A stretch of 64,000 nucleotides of DNA from Phyto melanocephala (GCA_941918925.1 OW799233.1:141672223-141736222), one strand, 5' to 3'; shown: positions 1-13,253, counted from the first letter of the stretch. Made by a program: numbers and translations. Notes: a model not told the origin generated them from the letters alone.

Positions 1-19
1 AATTAGAGGTATGATGATG

Positions 20-1045
20 AAATTTGCTACATATATCCTTCTAATCAATATAATTGTTGTGCCAAAAAGTTTATGTGGCACGCCCACTTTAACGCCTATC
101 TCCCATATAACGGTTTATCTTAAATTCATGTAATTTCTCTATTGACAAAGTTTTTGGGAAAATTAAGAACTATATTGAAATATCTAAGTTGTATTTTTTA
201 GCAGAAACTTTATTGACACGCCTACTTTAACGCCCACTTTCATTGAAAGACTAATTTTACGAAAACATTTTGCTAGCATATCGATGTTATAATGGGTGGT
301 TTAATTTTAAGGGACTATGTTGATTTTGAATAAAACACAAATTATTTAGGAAATTATTATCATTTATTTTTATAATTGATAATATTTGTATGCTTCAATT
401 ATGTATGAAACAAAATATCGGCCAAATGGCCCCCAAACCTCGGCGGCACACCTCGATCCGATAGTCCAAATTTTCAATGACACTGTTAAAGCTCAATTGT
501 TGGGCACAATGATGAGTCGAGGTTGCTTGCTCTTTTGCCACGTTATCGTGAAAAACAGCAATGTTTCCCATTCAACGAACTAAGATGGCATTCACAGATG
601 TTTTCACATTTCATACAGACCTGATTTGCAGACATTTAAATATTTTTTACAATTCTCCCGATTGTGGACGAATGTGAACGATTATGTTGATCAAAAGAAT
701 TACGAAGTGAACGAAATGCATTTTGATTTGAACGTCCATTTTAATAAAAAACCTGAATAACTTTAAAGCGTTGCTCATTTGCGTATCTTTCCACAGATCA
801 AATTGAGTAAGTTTGAGATTGAGAAATGTCAAATGAAATGCAGAAAACAAATTTAAAGACTTGGTGTAGTTCACCTTCAACATGGGCCCTTAAAATTTAA
901 CTACCCTCTACAAAGAAAGTGATACATATTTTATTATAAAGAGATTATTTCATAGCGATTAACAAAATAATAAATATTGTGCTCTAAATGTACACAAAAT
1001 TGGTGGTGGGTATAAAAGATTCGGCACAGCCGAATATAGTGCTCT
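20..1045 (+). repeat. Dispersed repeat family A copy, split by a mariner relic
   Basis: Sequence such as CGCCCACTTTAACGCC, CATATAACG, TTTATCTTAAATTCATGTAA and the end GGTGGTGGGTATAAAAGATT followed by a TTCGGC-GCCGAA hairpin recurs at 5745-6500, 29690-30300 (reverse), 53870-55175 and 58350-58990. It has no long coding frame. The copy here is interrupted at 292-908. The family may be a non-autonomous Helitron-like or MITE-like element; its true ends are not certain. Confidence 0.7.
292..908 (-). pseudogene. Degenerate mariner-like transposon with TIRs and TA duplication
   Basis: The ends are imperfect inverted repeats of about 32 bp (GGGTGGTTTAATTTTAAGGG on the left, GGGTAGTTAAATTTTAAGGG reversed on the right), flanked by TA at 290-291 and 909-910. 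The minus strand near 810-650 still reads as a broken mariner-type N-terminus (a WKDTQMSNALKLF-like start, RSNQNAFRSLRNSFDQHNRS in another frame). Its other half retains only fragments. A second copy of the host repeat at about 58850 shows the uninterrupted site. Confidence 0.8.
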
Positions 1046-2985
1046 TGTTTTTTGCTAATTTGGTAAAATCTCAAGCGTTTTTTGAAATGAGATTTTGGGC
1101 TTTTACTAGTTGCCAAACTTTTTGCTTAACAACAGCGCCAACACCGTCCACCACTCCTTTTCCATGTGAAGTAGCAAAAAAATTCCTAATTTCTAATGGA
1201 AAATCCAGTACGTAAACATTGCATGCATGGGCGTACCGCCAAATATTTGAAGGGGGACATGGGGGTTGCGGTTTACAACATGGTTATTGATAACTAATTA
1301 TTTATTTTTAGGAATTATTTTAGGTTTCAGAAGAATTTGAAATTCATCTCAATTTAAGTTGCAGATTGGGGGATTGCATGTTATTTAAACACACTTTTTG
1401 TTACTTTGAGGTGAAGTTTTTCGGATTCTCGGCAACCTAGGGCAATTTTAAGCCCAGATTCAGATTCAGCAGATGAAAATCCATTATAAACACTTACTTC
1501 AACCTCATAATATTAAAATAAGATTTTGGGTATTTTCATGCCGTTACGGACGTTACACACTTTGTCATTTATATTTAAAAAAAAAAGTGTAATAAAGGTA
1601 TTTCTTTTTTTTCATCAGATTAAAGTACATAAAAAACTCTGTTTATAAAGCTAGTTTGGAAAACAAAATTATTAAAATTTATTCTGTTAAACTTAAAAAA
1701 CCCTATTTTCCGTTACGGACGTTACACACCGTGTACCCATTTTTAGTTCAAATTGTTTATATATATTAGATAAATTACAAATATGATTTGTATCGCAAAT
1801 AAAAGAAAATTAAGCAAATTAAAGTTTTGCTAAACGCTAAATACTGAAACGACTGTTTTGCTCACTTTTTTGACCATTAAAAATACCCTTTTTTTTACAA
1901 AAATAAATGAAAGCAAGAGGTACGTTAAGGTTAGCCTCTGACAAGGCCAAACAAACCACTGTAAAACCGTATTGCTTATATATTGTATCCTATTATTCCA
2001 TTAACAAACATTTGGATTTTGGGCAACTTTAAATTTCTGTCTTCTCGGTTTAAAAATTTTCGGATTAGCCCATATCCTTCAGCTCTAGTGCCAAGGGTAT
2101 ATATGTATAGCTTTATTATTCTATTTGTAAGTTCTACAATATTCATCTCCGACCCCAAAAAAAAAAATAAATTTTTTGAAAGCTTATGACTAGGGGAGAC
2201 ATGTCCGCTTGTCCGCTTGTCCGTCTATCCGCGTGTTGATTGAAGTCAACTTTTAGAAGCCTCCACATATTCAGATCTGTATGTGGTATCAATATTTTGA
2301 AAATATGCGGAAATGAATCTCATTTTCAATCCAGCACAATCGACCCATAAATTTCTAAGACATGAGCAAATAAATACGACTGCTTATGTTTTTCCATATT
2401 TTTACCACGAAAGTCCACATTTTTTAGCCCTAGGTTAATTTATAGGGACGTTTGCTACTATTTATATGTACGATATGCCTGTAGGGATATTCTTAAAAAA
2501 TTTTTGATAGCATCGGCTACTTACATACAAAGTTATAGACACAAATAATTTTGAAAATTGTGTATTTCATATATTAATGTATTTAGGCTTCTAATGAATT
2601 TTTGGACATACTAAACACACCAGAATACAACCCTTAGTCTCGAAAATTACTGCTGAGAAAAACTGACAGATTGGTTTAAAACTTATTAAGATAGAAGCAC
2701 AAAAATACAAATGATTCGATGTTTTTCCTAATTTTTAAAATAAATCGGGATTGCCATCACTATTTCAGACTGACCATTGTCCTTCTTAGAGTGATTACGA
2801 CAATTATCTGTTGCTTGACCCAATTTTTCTTATATTTTGTGTCAATTAAACTACAAAAAATTTGCATAAAGCGACAAATATAAAGCAGAAATTAACGTTC
2901 GGACAATGCTTTATTAGATAAAATCATGTGATAATAGTTTTGGCTGTAATTTTTAAAAAGTAATACATATTATTTTTATTTTCAG
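1046..2985. other. Upstream Zwilch intron or spacer, no gene seen
   Basis: AT-rich sequence without a convincing exon. It holds a diverged GTCY-family repeat at about 2050-2290 (GGGTATATATG, ATTCATCTCCGACCCC, GTCCGCTTGTCCGCTTGTCCG). It should be intron if the Zwilch model is right, since the exon at 2986 begins with a split codon. Confidence 0.5.
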
Positions 2986-5900
2986 AGGTATTGAAATGCT
3001 TGAGATACGTGAAAGCATTAATAAAGTAATGACTGAAATATCGGAAATTGATGATAGTAGTGGCGCAGAACGTGACATAGAGGACGTTATCCAAAATGCT
3101 AAAATCAGGCATCTTAATGACTTGACAGATAAATTGTGGAACATTTTAAAACGTAAGCTTCATATATCTTTTATTTGACAGTTTTTATTTAATTTAAACA
3201 AATTAAAAAAAAAATATTTCATACATAATGGGTGGTATTATTGGTTCAGCACAGAAGAGAAAATTCAACGAAATGAAAATTACAATTATTCATTCCTGTT
3301 GTATAAGCTGTCCTCAAAGTAGATTCAAAATCCTTGTTCTTAATTAAATGTTGTTATTATGTCAGTTGTTGGGGACTAAAACTTTTGGAAGAATTTCAAT
3401 ATTTTTAAAATTTAAAACATTTTTTCATTAGAACAAAATATATACAACGGAATGAAATCCGCAATAACGGAATGAAATCCGCAATAACGGAATGAATAAT
3501 TTCAAATTCTGCTTTCGCACTGAAAAAGCTTTCACGGAACAATACAATAATAATACTTAAAGTGTTATTGTACATTGTAATAAAACCTGAGATTTTAAAA
3601 TAATTATAGGATATCAGCATTTAGAAAAAAATAAATAATATACGTATTGTAACTATAATATTTAAATAACTATTTATTTATGTCTTAATATTTTAGAATG
3701 CTCATCTTATAAAGATTTAAAAATGGCTTTTAATATACTGTTTCAATGTGCTGCCCGTTGTAATATTGTGGTAAGTAATTATTAAATTCATATTTATTAT
3801 ATCTTCAAGGTTTGTTATAATGTCTTATTCTCATTAAAAATATTTAATGCGTTTCCGTACTGAACATTGGGATTTCGACAAATTACAGTTTAACTGAATT
3901 GTGTCCATACTTAACGACTGCATAAATGAGAGTGATTTGGAAAAAGAAATATTTATCTTGCACGAAACACTGCATTTTTCTTGTGTAGATTGGGTAAATT
4001 ATTAAAAAACGGCAAACAAAAAAAAAATTAAAAAAATTAAATTAAAATTTTTTCATATATCGTCTAAATTTCTTGATCTTTTTTAATTGATAATAATATT
4101 TGATTTTTATTTAAGCTTGAACTCAACTTTTTTGTTTTTTTTTTATAAAAAATTATTTATTAGTAATAGGGCCCATACACAACACCATAAAATTGTGCAA
4201 TCAAGTGTTTGTGCAATTAAGCTTTAAGCACACACTACACCAGCATGGTGGTAAAAAATTCATGTTTTACCCAAAAATTGTGTGGAAAAGTTTGTAATGA
4301 ATAACGAAAAAATTTGTGCTGCACTTATTGCTATTATCCTAAAACGAAAACGAATAAGGAGCAAAAAAAAAAAAACGTGTTTGGATGAAGAAATGGCTAT
4401 GAATTGGCATTCATATTTAAAATGTTGAATTTTTTTGATGTTTGTTAAACAAAAAACAAATTCAAAACAATTACAAATTGAAAAAAAAACTATGTAAAAA
4501 ACAATTAGTAATTGTTTTGAAAAAACATGAAAAAACAGCAGAAGCCATATTACGTGATCGAAATTTTAAAATTCCTATTAAAATCTTTATACCAAAAGCA
4601 CAGCACAAAAACTGCAGAATAGTTTCGAAACTGACTAAGATATAATAATCAAAATGCAACTGCTCTGAAATTGAAATTCAGCACAATCGCCCCATAACTT
4701 TCTGAGATATGAGCAAAAAACCACGACCATCTCGTTTTTTTTCACAATTACACAACAACATATATACATATATACTAGTTAGAGTAAACGTGCATCGAAT
4801 CCCAGCTGAGCCAAAAAAAAATTTTTATTTTATTGTTTTATTTTTTATATTTTTATTTTTTTTTTGTTTTAATACATTTTTTTTATTTTTTTTAATACTT
4901 TTTTTATTTTTTTGGAAACACATACGTAAACTCAATTAATAATTCTGAAATGGGATGTTTTGTATATGTATGTACGTATTTCATATGAGATGAATGGTGA
5001 TACAAACAATTGTTATTGCATGACTACAAGCTGTGAAGGGTATATAAGATTCGGCACGGCCGAATATGGCATTTTTAACTGTAATAAAAAAATAAAAATA
5101 TAAATTTTTTTTTTTGGCTCAGCTAGGATTCGATGCCACGTTTTTATGTATGTGTTGTATGTTGTTGTGAAAAAACGAGGGGGTCGTTGTACCGATTTTT
5201 CTGATTTTTGATACCGATTTGCTCCCGAATATTTCTGATATTTTAATACCTCACGCGGGTCCAGGCGATATCAGGGGGATTCTAAAAGTTGATTTCAACA
5301 CACACAAACAGATGGACAGACGGATATGGCTCAATAAACTCCTCTTTTCATAAGCTTTTAGAAAATATATACTTTATGGGGTCGGAAATGAAAATTGTAG
5401 AAATTTCACACGGAATGACAAACTTATATATACCCTTTTTCACTTTTGTGTGAAGGGTATAAAAACAATGTCCTTCGAACATCGGAATAAATGAGATTGT
5501 GTCTAAACGCATTGACGTAGAGTGATAAGTATATTTCTTGAGTAAAAAAAAGATATTACTCTGAAAATAGCTTAAATCTATACATTACAAAAGGAGTTAT
5601 AGATCAAAATGTACAAAAATTTTTACCGCACAGTGTCTCCTTCGGTATATCTAAAATTTTAAACGTAATAAAACTGACAAAATTGGAATTACCATATGAA
5701 ATTTTCCAAACGTTGCTGTTTAATCAAGACTTCTAACAGCGAAAAATTAAGATGACACGCCCACTTGAACGCCCACCTTCCATATAACGTAAAACTGATA
5801 TAATTTCTCTATGGACAAAGATTTTGGAAGAGTAACGGACTCTATATTGAAATATCTAAGTTGAATTTATCAGACGCCTACTTTAACAGCCACTTCTCAC

Positions 5901-8900
5901 ATATTTTACTGTTAATGAGATTTAAAAGCTCATAAAATCGACAGAATTATGAGTTGTTGAAATTTCGCATATATAGCCTTCTGGTAAATTTAATCATGCC
6001 AATATAAGTATAATTCTAAAAAATTAAGGCAACACGCCCATCTTCCATATAACGCTTTATCTTAAATTCATATTATATCTATATGGGCAAAAATTAAAAA
6101 AACAAGTAAGAGTGCCATATTCGACCGTTCCGATAACAATAACAATTGTTTGTATCACCATTCATCTCATATGAAATACGTACATACATGTAAAAAACAT
6201 ACACATATATAAAGACATCCCATTGTAAAATAATAAATTGAGTTTTCGTATGCATGTTTTGAATTTGTTTTTTGTTTATACTTATAATTTGTATATTTAC
6301 CCTGAAGAAGCTACCCATTGTTTGGAAGCGAAATATTGGTTATTAATAATAAAAATATTTTATAAAAAAATGATCTTAAGCTTAAATAAAAATCATAAAT
6401 TATAAACAGAAAGATCAAGAAATTAGAAATTTCATAGCGATTACTGTTAACAACAAAATAATATATTTTGTGCTATAAAAGAAAACAAAATTGGTGGTGG
6501 GATATTCAATTAGTGCTCTAAGTTGTTCTCAATATTTTTTTTTATTTTACCGAACTTAAAACAAAAAGTAAGAAACACCCCTATTGCTGTTGCTTAAAAA
6601 AATTAATGTTCCGTTTATGATTTAACCTTAAGATTTAAAAACAATTGTAAAATTTTAGACAATTGTAATAACATGACATAATATCAAAATGTATAAATTC
6701 ACTTGTAAAAAAATTACAGTTATTAATTAATATACATTTTTTTATTTATATGTATATTGTTAATATAAAAAATATAATTGTTAATTTTAAGGAAAAAAAA
6801 TATTTTAAAATTACTTTATTTCAATCCAATTGGGTGTTATTTCATTTTGTATTAGGGGGTTATTTCATTTTTAAAGCTGTCGGTTCTTGGGGGTGTATTT
6901 TCTTGTAAATAAATTATATAAAAATAGGCCTTTTACAAGAAAACTTTTAGCCTGTGAATATATTACAATATCTTTTCAAATACATAAATGATAACGTTCT
7001 GGATTTGGATGGTGCGACCTTCGTGACAGACTACGAAATTAGTCTACGGACGGCAATAATGATTGTTTTCCCTAAATCAAAAGTAATCGGTTGTTGGTTC
7101 CACTTCTGCCAAGCAGTGTGGAGGTACATAATAACAAAGTGTAACCAACTGGCAGCATTTATACGGACAACGTATGTTTTCTCCATCTTGAATTCATGAG
7201 CAACCATTTTTTTTTTACCATTTCTTACGTATGATGTAATAAGTTTATTATTTATGTATGAACATGAAAATAATTTTTTGGTAGTTGGGTTTCAAAAATA
7301 AATATATTGGAAATATTAAACAATTCTTTGTCCATACTTCCTTACATCTCCATTACAGAAAATTACTGCCTTCTTGACAACATTGTTACTATAATAACGT
7401 CTCCAATGAGTTGGATTTTCAAGTTATTCGAAAGCTTTAAGATAGCTCGTTGGTGGCTGATCTGAAATTGCTTCCATCGTATAAGGGAAAATAACTGCAC
7501 TGGACTTAGTCCATTTACAAAACCAAAAGTAGTCACTATTAAACGAGCTTTGTATGTTCCTTCACCAAAAAAAAATTGATTATGAATGCTGGAACACTTT
7601 CGAAGTTGCATATATCCTTATTATGAAGAAGACGCCTGCTGGCCTCCACACGATTCATTTCAGTAATTTTGCGATTTTGCTGTTGGTCCATATTGACTTC
7701 ATGAAATCCTTAGTGAAACTAACTCTTTTATGAATTTTGGGCATAATTTCATTTTTGTTCCTGATGGGGTTTATTTCATTGGGGATTATTTCATTTTCAT
7801 CATTGGGAGTTATTTCATATGAAATAACTCCCAAATATTGGGGGTTCTTTCGTTTTCGCTTTTGGGTTTATTTCATTGGGGGTTGTTTCCTGGGAGCCTT
7901 AAAAATTATATTATTTTTATTTATGTATTATACTTATATTAAAATTGTGGGTCTTCGTCAGTAATATAGGAATTACATATCGATGTCTTACTTCCTCAAC
8001 CTCGTAAGTTAAAAAATACGGTTTCGACTTTTTCATATCAAGCGATTGTTTTATGCTTTAACTAAAAAAGATTAGTATAATATTGCTACTAATATACATA
8101 AATACAATCAATTCCTTAATAATTGCATTTAAACTGTTAACCAAACACCGAAGTATAAAAAGATGAACCGTTTTTTATCTCTCCTGAAAAATTTTATTTT
8201 TTAAGATACGAGGTTGAGGAAGTAAGGCATCGATATGTGCCTCGGCAATATTTTTTAATTAAATTTTATTGACCGATTTTTTTATTTTTTATTAATTTTG
8301 ACTTGAAGAAATTTATCTTGATTTGTAACAAAAACATAAATTATTCCTTCTTCTATGGGTTTTAATCAATTTATTTTACGTATATTCTTCAAATTTATAT
8401 AGAATACACCAACAAATAAAAATTGTTTAGCCGAAATCATAACCGAAGTTGCAAATCGTCGCTTAGCCATACCTTGTCTTTCGGGCTCTGAGCCATTAGA
8501 ATTATTACTTGAAATCGGCTTGGAAAAGCTTTACAAGGATTACGAATACATATTTGTTGAGAGTAAAGTCTGCAGTGCGAATGATTTAAAAAAAAAATGG
8601 TAAAATTCGAAAAAGTTTAAAAATTTACATACGTATAGATGAAATTTATTTTTAAATCAAATGTTTTTTTTTATCACCCTTTTCAGCATCGCCAATGAAT
8701 ACAAAGAAAATGATGCCGTTGTACCGAATGTTCGTAAATCTCTGCGAAATGCTGTTATACAAGATAATGCAGCAATGGGTAAAAACTTTTTGCATAATGA
8801 TATCAAAAGTACTGGAAATGAAATAAAAAACGATACAATTTGTTTTAAAAACAGCTATTTTAATGAACGCGAAAGTGCTAGGACACTGGCGAAACTGTTG

Positions 8901-9290
8901 CAAATTCATTGCACTTTGGAGCATTTACTTATGATTCATATTAACTTAAATTTAAGTAGTGTCTTTTATGAAGTCTTCGATCAGTTGATGCGAAAAAAGC
9001 CACGTTTTGTTGATGTGATTTGTGATTCCTTGGTCGACGAAATAGAAATACAAATATCAGATTGCTTTGTTCGAGAGCTTTTAGAAGGTAAAGATCCGCA
9101 CTCACGTCGCATTATAATGAAATCGAAAAATAAATTACGTGAAGTGCAGTCGACGTTCTACTTTAATATGGACAATATATGCCCACCAAATATATCGGAA
9201 TGTTTTAATGCCGAAGAAAGAGAATACAGTAAAGAAAATGCCTATCATAGTTGGTTATATCGTAAAATTACAACTGTTCAAAGGCACTGA
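2986..9290 (+). CDS. Zwilch: Zwilch-like kinetochore protein, 3' part (partial gene)
   Basis: Four exons join in phase: 2986-3152, 3697-3770, 8403-8599 and 8687-9290 (stop TGA). Each has AG before it and GT after it; the first begins at codon position 3, so earlier exons lie further left and were not found. The last exon carries most of the conserved stretch, with segments such as CTLEHLLMIHINLNL, VRELLEGKDPHSRR and STFYFNMDNICPPN; the third exon has LSGSEPLELLLEIGLEKLYK. I recognise this as the C-terminal half of Zwilch, a subunit of the Rod-Zw10-Zwilch complex that loads checkpoint proteins and dynein on kinetochores. The identity is from memory of the family, not a search. The 4.6 kb third intron (3771-8402) is packed with transposon relics. 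The TG|C codon at the 8599/8687 junction gives Cys; the poly-A before it makes the exact donor slightly uncertain. From memory, Drosophila Zwilch lies in the same chromosomal neighbourhood as chp and CG1544, which would support the call. Confidence 0.62.
4540..4625 (+). repeat. Harbinger-MITE relic
   Basis: The stretch CGTGATCGAAATTTTAAAA, then TTTATACCAAAAGCACAGC, lines up with 51655-51710 inside the MITE at 51633-51760. The terminal repeats are not preserved here. Confidence 0.5.
4940..5462. repeat. GTCY/mini-me-like repeat pieces in Zwilch intron
   Basis: 4940-5075 (+) is the tail module: TGGTGATACAAACAATTG, GAAGGGTATATAAGATTCGG and a CGGCACGGCCG hairpin. 5100-5462 (-) is the head module: T tract, TTGGCTCAGC, a GACAGACGGA stretch, AAGTATATATTTTCTAAAAG reversed and the terminal AGGGTATAAAA. 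The two modules meet tail to head in opposite orientation. Confidence 0.7.
5745..6500 (+). repeat. Dispersed repeat family A copy with inserted hairpin tail
   Basis: It contains GACACGCCCACTTGAACGCC, repeated CCATATAACG motifs and an end GGTGGTGGGATATTC. A minus-oriented tail module of the GTCY family lies at about 6100-6260. Confidence 0.6.
6825..7900 (+). mobile_element. MULE (Mutator-like) transposon relic with subterminal minirepeats
   Basis: 6954-7199 encodes DGATFVTDYEISLRTAIM and FPKSKVIGCWFHFCQAVWR, the signature of the MULE transposase domain used by FLYWCH-type insect elements (F-TD-E, then GCWFHF-QA-WR). The frame is short and flanked by decayed sequence up to about 7700. On both sides lie repeats of about 18-25 bp built on GGGGGTTATTTCATTTT: two or three at 6830-6900, and five or six at 7738-7895, including the palindrome at 7806-7833. 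Such arrays fit subterminal repeats of a MULE, but I could not define exact ends or a 9-bp duplication. Confidence 0.7.
7975..8238. mobile_element. MITE with 33-bp inverted ends in Zwilch intron
   Basis: ACATATCGATGTCTTACTTC at the left is answered by an inverted GAAGTAAGGCATCGATATGT at the right; the match runs through CTCAACCTCGTA. The 264-bp interior is AT-rich and noncoding. No clear target duplication was found, so the family is not assigned. It ends 164 bp before a Zwilch exon. Confidence 0.75.
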
Positions 9291-10034
9291 ATACTATTAA
9301 GCACTGTTAAGTGGTATTAGTAAGTAGGCTTGTAATCTGCTCAATTACACATACATACAATATATTTCTTACGTTTTACCACTACATACAATTATAAATC
9401 TAATTGTTAAAAAATATATTTACATTTTTACATTTTAAATAACAACGAAGACCTACAACATATTAAGCTTCTTTAATTTTATTAAAAAATATAATATTTG
9501 TTTCAATTAAGTTAATTAAGCAATTAATTTGATATACTTTTTCCAGATTAAGAATTAATATTGTTTAAATTTTTTGTAGTATTAAAATGTATTTATTTAT
9601 TCCAAAAGCTTAATTTTGCATATGTTTATAATTAAAAAAAATTAAAACAAATTTCATCAAAATTCAACAGCATTTAGTTGGCAAAGGCCTTACTATAATA
9701 TGCATGACTTACTTAACCTACTGTCAAAACTTAGCTATTGGTTAAGGTGTTTATGTATGTTCAATTTCGCTCTTTGCTTACTTCTTAAAAATTTGTTTAT
9801 ACTTACTTGCTTTGGTTATTTTTTGTAAATATTGCGTTTTAGTTTTAACATGTATCTAATATTTGGTATTTGTAGTTTTCTTACAATCGTTAATTACAAA
9901 TGAAGAATTACAATTACAAAAGAAAAAATACCAATAAATAATTATTAATTTCATTCCAATATAAAAAATAATTCTGTAATGATGTTTTCTTTTCTCAAAA
10001 AAAAAAAAAAAATTTCCTTTTGTATGTATTTAAA
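9291..10034. other. 3' flank of Zwilch
   Basis: AT-rich sequence after the Zwilch stop. Several AATAAA or ATTAAA-like motifs could serve as polyadenylation signals (for example near 9950), but none stands out. No gene was seen. Confidence 0.4.
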
Positions 10035-11450
10035 ATAAAAGGTGGTTAAATTTTAAGGGCCGATGTTGAACGAGAACCACACCTAAACATCAAGTTTTTC
10101 TTCTGCATTTCATTTGATATTTCTCAATTTCAGATTAACTCAATTTGAACCATGGAAAGATACACAATCGAGTACACTGTTTATTACATGTTAAAGGTAT
10201 TCACTTTACCAGTTTAACTCTTACGAAAATGAGAAATTGCGTAAGTTTATGTAATGTGAGCACCCAAAAGTTGTTGAACATTAAGAGAACGAAATCGACA
10301 GGCTGATTGTCGTGGTTGTCGACTTTTTCTGATTACTTATTCGCCAACAAGTCGAGCACTTACCTTCGCTAAAAAATTGCTGTTGTAGTGATGAATTTAC
10401 CAAATCACACAATATAAATCCGGTAAGTGTTAAAGAAATCACTACCAAAAGGTCAACCGCCGATGACACGTTATACTTAATTGAGTTTGACCGCCAGCCT
10501 TGTACTGGAGAAGTCCACTTAAGGGCAGCAAAGGCCCTACTCAATGCACCAAATGCTCTATGTATGGTCACGGTGCTAGAAACTGTAACAAAGTAGTAGT
10601 GTAAGCAGACTGTGCGGTTAATCATGAATTTGCAGATTAGTGAGAACATTATCTATAAATCTTACAATTTCGCTAGGAAGAATTTCAAAAACGTAAAGCA
10701 CAGAGCTGACGACCCGAAATGCCCGTGTCGTTAGGAATATTTCGATAGGATAGGACTAAAATGCTGAACTTCATCGGCGTTGATAAGGACCATTAAAGTT
10801 ATGCACGTGACTCTGGTGCTAAAAATAATATACTGTACTCTGATGTAACAATAAGTAGAAAATTTGTTAACAGAAATGAAGCTGATATTTCCATCGAGAA
10901 ATTGATAGAAATATTTTTTGATGCTGTCGATGCACTTCAAAGGTGTCAAAATAAGTAAGGCAAGCTACGAGTGCTGGAAATGATGCTTTAACATGCCATA
11001 TAAATCAACAGTTAGTCACCATCTTCATGTAATGTACTGGAAAGCTTTAGGCATAACAATTGATTCAGCAGCTTTACAGCTGGAAAAATTCGTATACGAC
11101 AAGGAAGTTAATATTCTGAATTTCTGAAACCTCACCAAACATTTAAACTTGGAGGCTACAAAATTTATAGAATGGGTCGACCAATAAAATATAATGTTGA
11201 ACATGAATTATTACCAACAACAAATACGCGTGTGACTGAAAATATTTCGGTACGAGTAATAATAAATAGACGCCGTGTGGTTTTTACATCTGCATACAGT
11301 CCGGCTCACACTATAAATTTTAAAAATGATATGGATTAGAGCTGTGTAGCTCATGAACAAACGGGTTAAAGTGAACCTTGACAATGCGATCAAAATATAT
11401 ACAAAAATCCAATATGTATACAAATGTTGAGTTTTTTATTTCATCTACAT
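10035..11450 (+). pseudogene. Mariner-like 5' end followed by unidentified decayed sequence
   Basis: 10035-10160 (AGGTGGTTAAATTTTAAGGG, GCATTTCATTTGATATTTCT, CATGGAAAGATACACA) matches the 5' end of the relic at 292-908, including the presumed start of the transposase. What follows to about 11420 has a higher GC content than its surroundings and short open stretches in all plus frames, such as DDTLYLIEFDRQPCTGEVHL and RMGRPIKYNVEHELLPTT, but no protein I recognise and several stops. It may be the rest of a decayed element or a host pseudogene. Confidence 0.4.
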
Positions 11451-13250
11451 AAAAAGTTTTCAATAATTCTTAAATAATATAAATTTTACATAAATAAATA
11501 GTTGCTTAATCTAAACATTTTCTTCTTTTAAACAATCAACAACAACAACATTCTATGAACCACTCAAGTCACCATTTTGTAGTATTCTGCTTTCAAATAT
11601 TTTTATCCAGATTTACTTAAACGTTTTTTAATCAGTCACATGGAACTTAATCACATTGTCATTACCATTAGCTTCTATAAGTTTATTTTGATGAGACTAT
11701 TCTAAACAGAAGTAGACATAAGATGGACATGCGCATGGTAGTGACAAATCTAAAACATGCGCTCTGTAGGGGTTAGTCAACTTTGGCGGCAAATCCGAAA
11801 CGGAAGTGAGAAAATAATAATAAAGTACAAATGCATTTTTGTCTTCCTCAAGTCTTTCTACGAACTATAATCTAGTTTTGAACACCTAGTTCATTGAAAA
11901 ATAGTACAATCCAATTAGTTGTTAATAACATTTCTTGGTTTATTTGAGTTCAAATTTGTGGCAATTCAATTCAGATATACATTACATGTGCTAAGGTTCG
12001 GACGTGTCTTAGCACAATTGCGCAATAAATAAACATAATAAAAAATAAATTAATTTAAAATGATCAAAATATTAAAGACATTTTAAATTTATTTTGAAAG
12101 GACTTAAAAATAGAAAAAATAATTTGAAAGTAAATTTAACAACTAGAACAAATGTTTAAATATCTGGATTGATTTACTAAATCCAATTAACTAATATTAA
12201 AAAAATGGTGTGTATATTTAAATGTTTAAATTATAAATAGTAAAAAAATTTTTAAAAAAAGTAAATAGAATTTCGTTAAAATTTAAGAATCCTTTGAAAC
12301 TTGTTGTGATTTTTTTAATTACATAAAATTTTAAACAAAAATAAATATCTTGGAAACCATAGAGGTGCAAACATTATTAGACCGTAAATATTTTGTGCAA
12401 GTTACATTAACTATACATAAATCCATTGAAAATATAATCAGGGATAATGAGTAAACACGTATTTTTATGGTTTCTTAATGGTTTCATTTTCAAACCGTCT
12501 TAAAAAAAATAAAAATGGAATCAAAAGGATAAAATAATTAGCAGTCAGAGGACTTGTGTCGTAAAAATATAAAAGTTTTATGTTACATAAAACTAAAAGT
12601 CGAATACAGCAAAAAAGGATATTTAAGGATACAAAAAGGATTTAAAATTAATTATTTTAAGTTTTTTAAGGAGTTAATTAAAAGTTACTTGAACAGAAAA
12701 AATATGGAAATAAAAATATTTAATTCACTAACGTCCTTTTTATGACATTCACATCATGTCTAATCACATGCAAGTTATAACCACCTCTGCAGTTTACACT
12801 TTTTCATACATACATATATTTTTAATAAAAAATATTTGGAAATGGAATTTAATTCGCATTTGGTTTTTTTGTTTGCCATGTATACCAAAAATGTTTGCCA
12901 GTGGAAATTGATAAAGACTTTTTACTTAAATGTATAAAATGTTCATGCTTTGGAAAGCCGCAAAAATATTTACTTTATAAAATTTGCTAGTTAAAAAAAA
13001 TTAAAAAAAGGTAAAAAATGACCCAACAGAAAAATACTAAATTTAGCAAAATGCGATCTGATTATGAATCACACCATATTATGCGTTAGTTGTATGTTCA
13101 AAAAAAGTTTAAATTGTCTATTCAAAGCTCAGTTGAAGCAAAATATGTATATCAGCTCACCTTAGAAAATGGTTAATTTTTTGCTATAGTAAATGTATGT
13201 AAATTTTTTTAGTGTATAAAAGATACGTAACACGAGCCAATGCCAAAAAT
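11450..13250. other. AT-rich spacer
   Basis: No gene, RNA or element was recognised. Short AT-rich frames such as 12554-12745 have no family features. Confidence 0.4.
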
Positions 13251-13253
13251 GCT

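Noticed and set aside
4709..4939. Open frame rich in Phe/Leu
   Set aside because: It is translation of a T-rich tract in a GTCY-family repeat, not a membrane protein.
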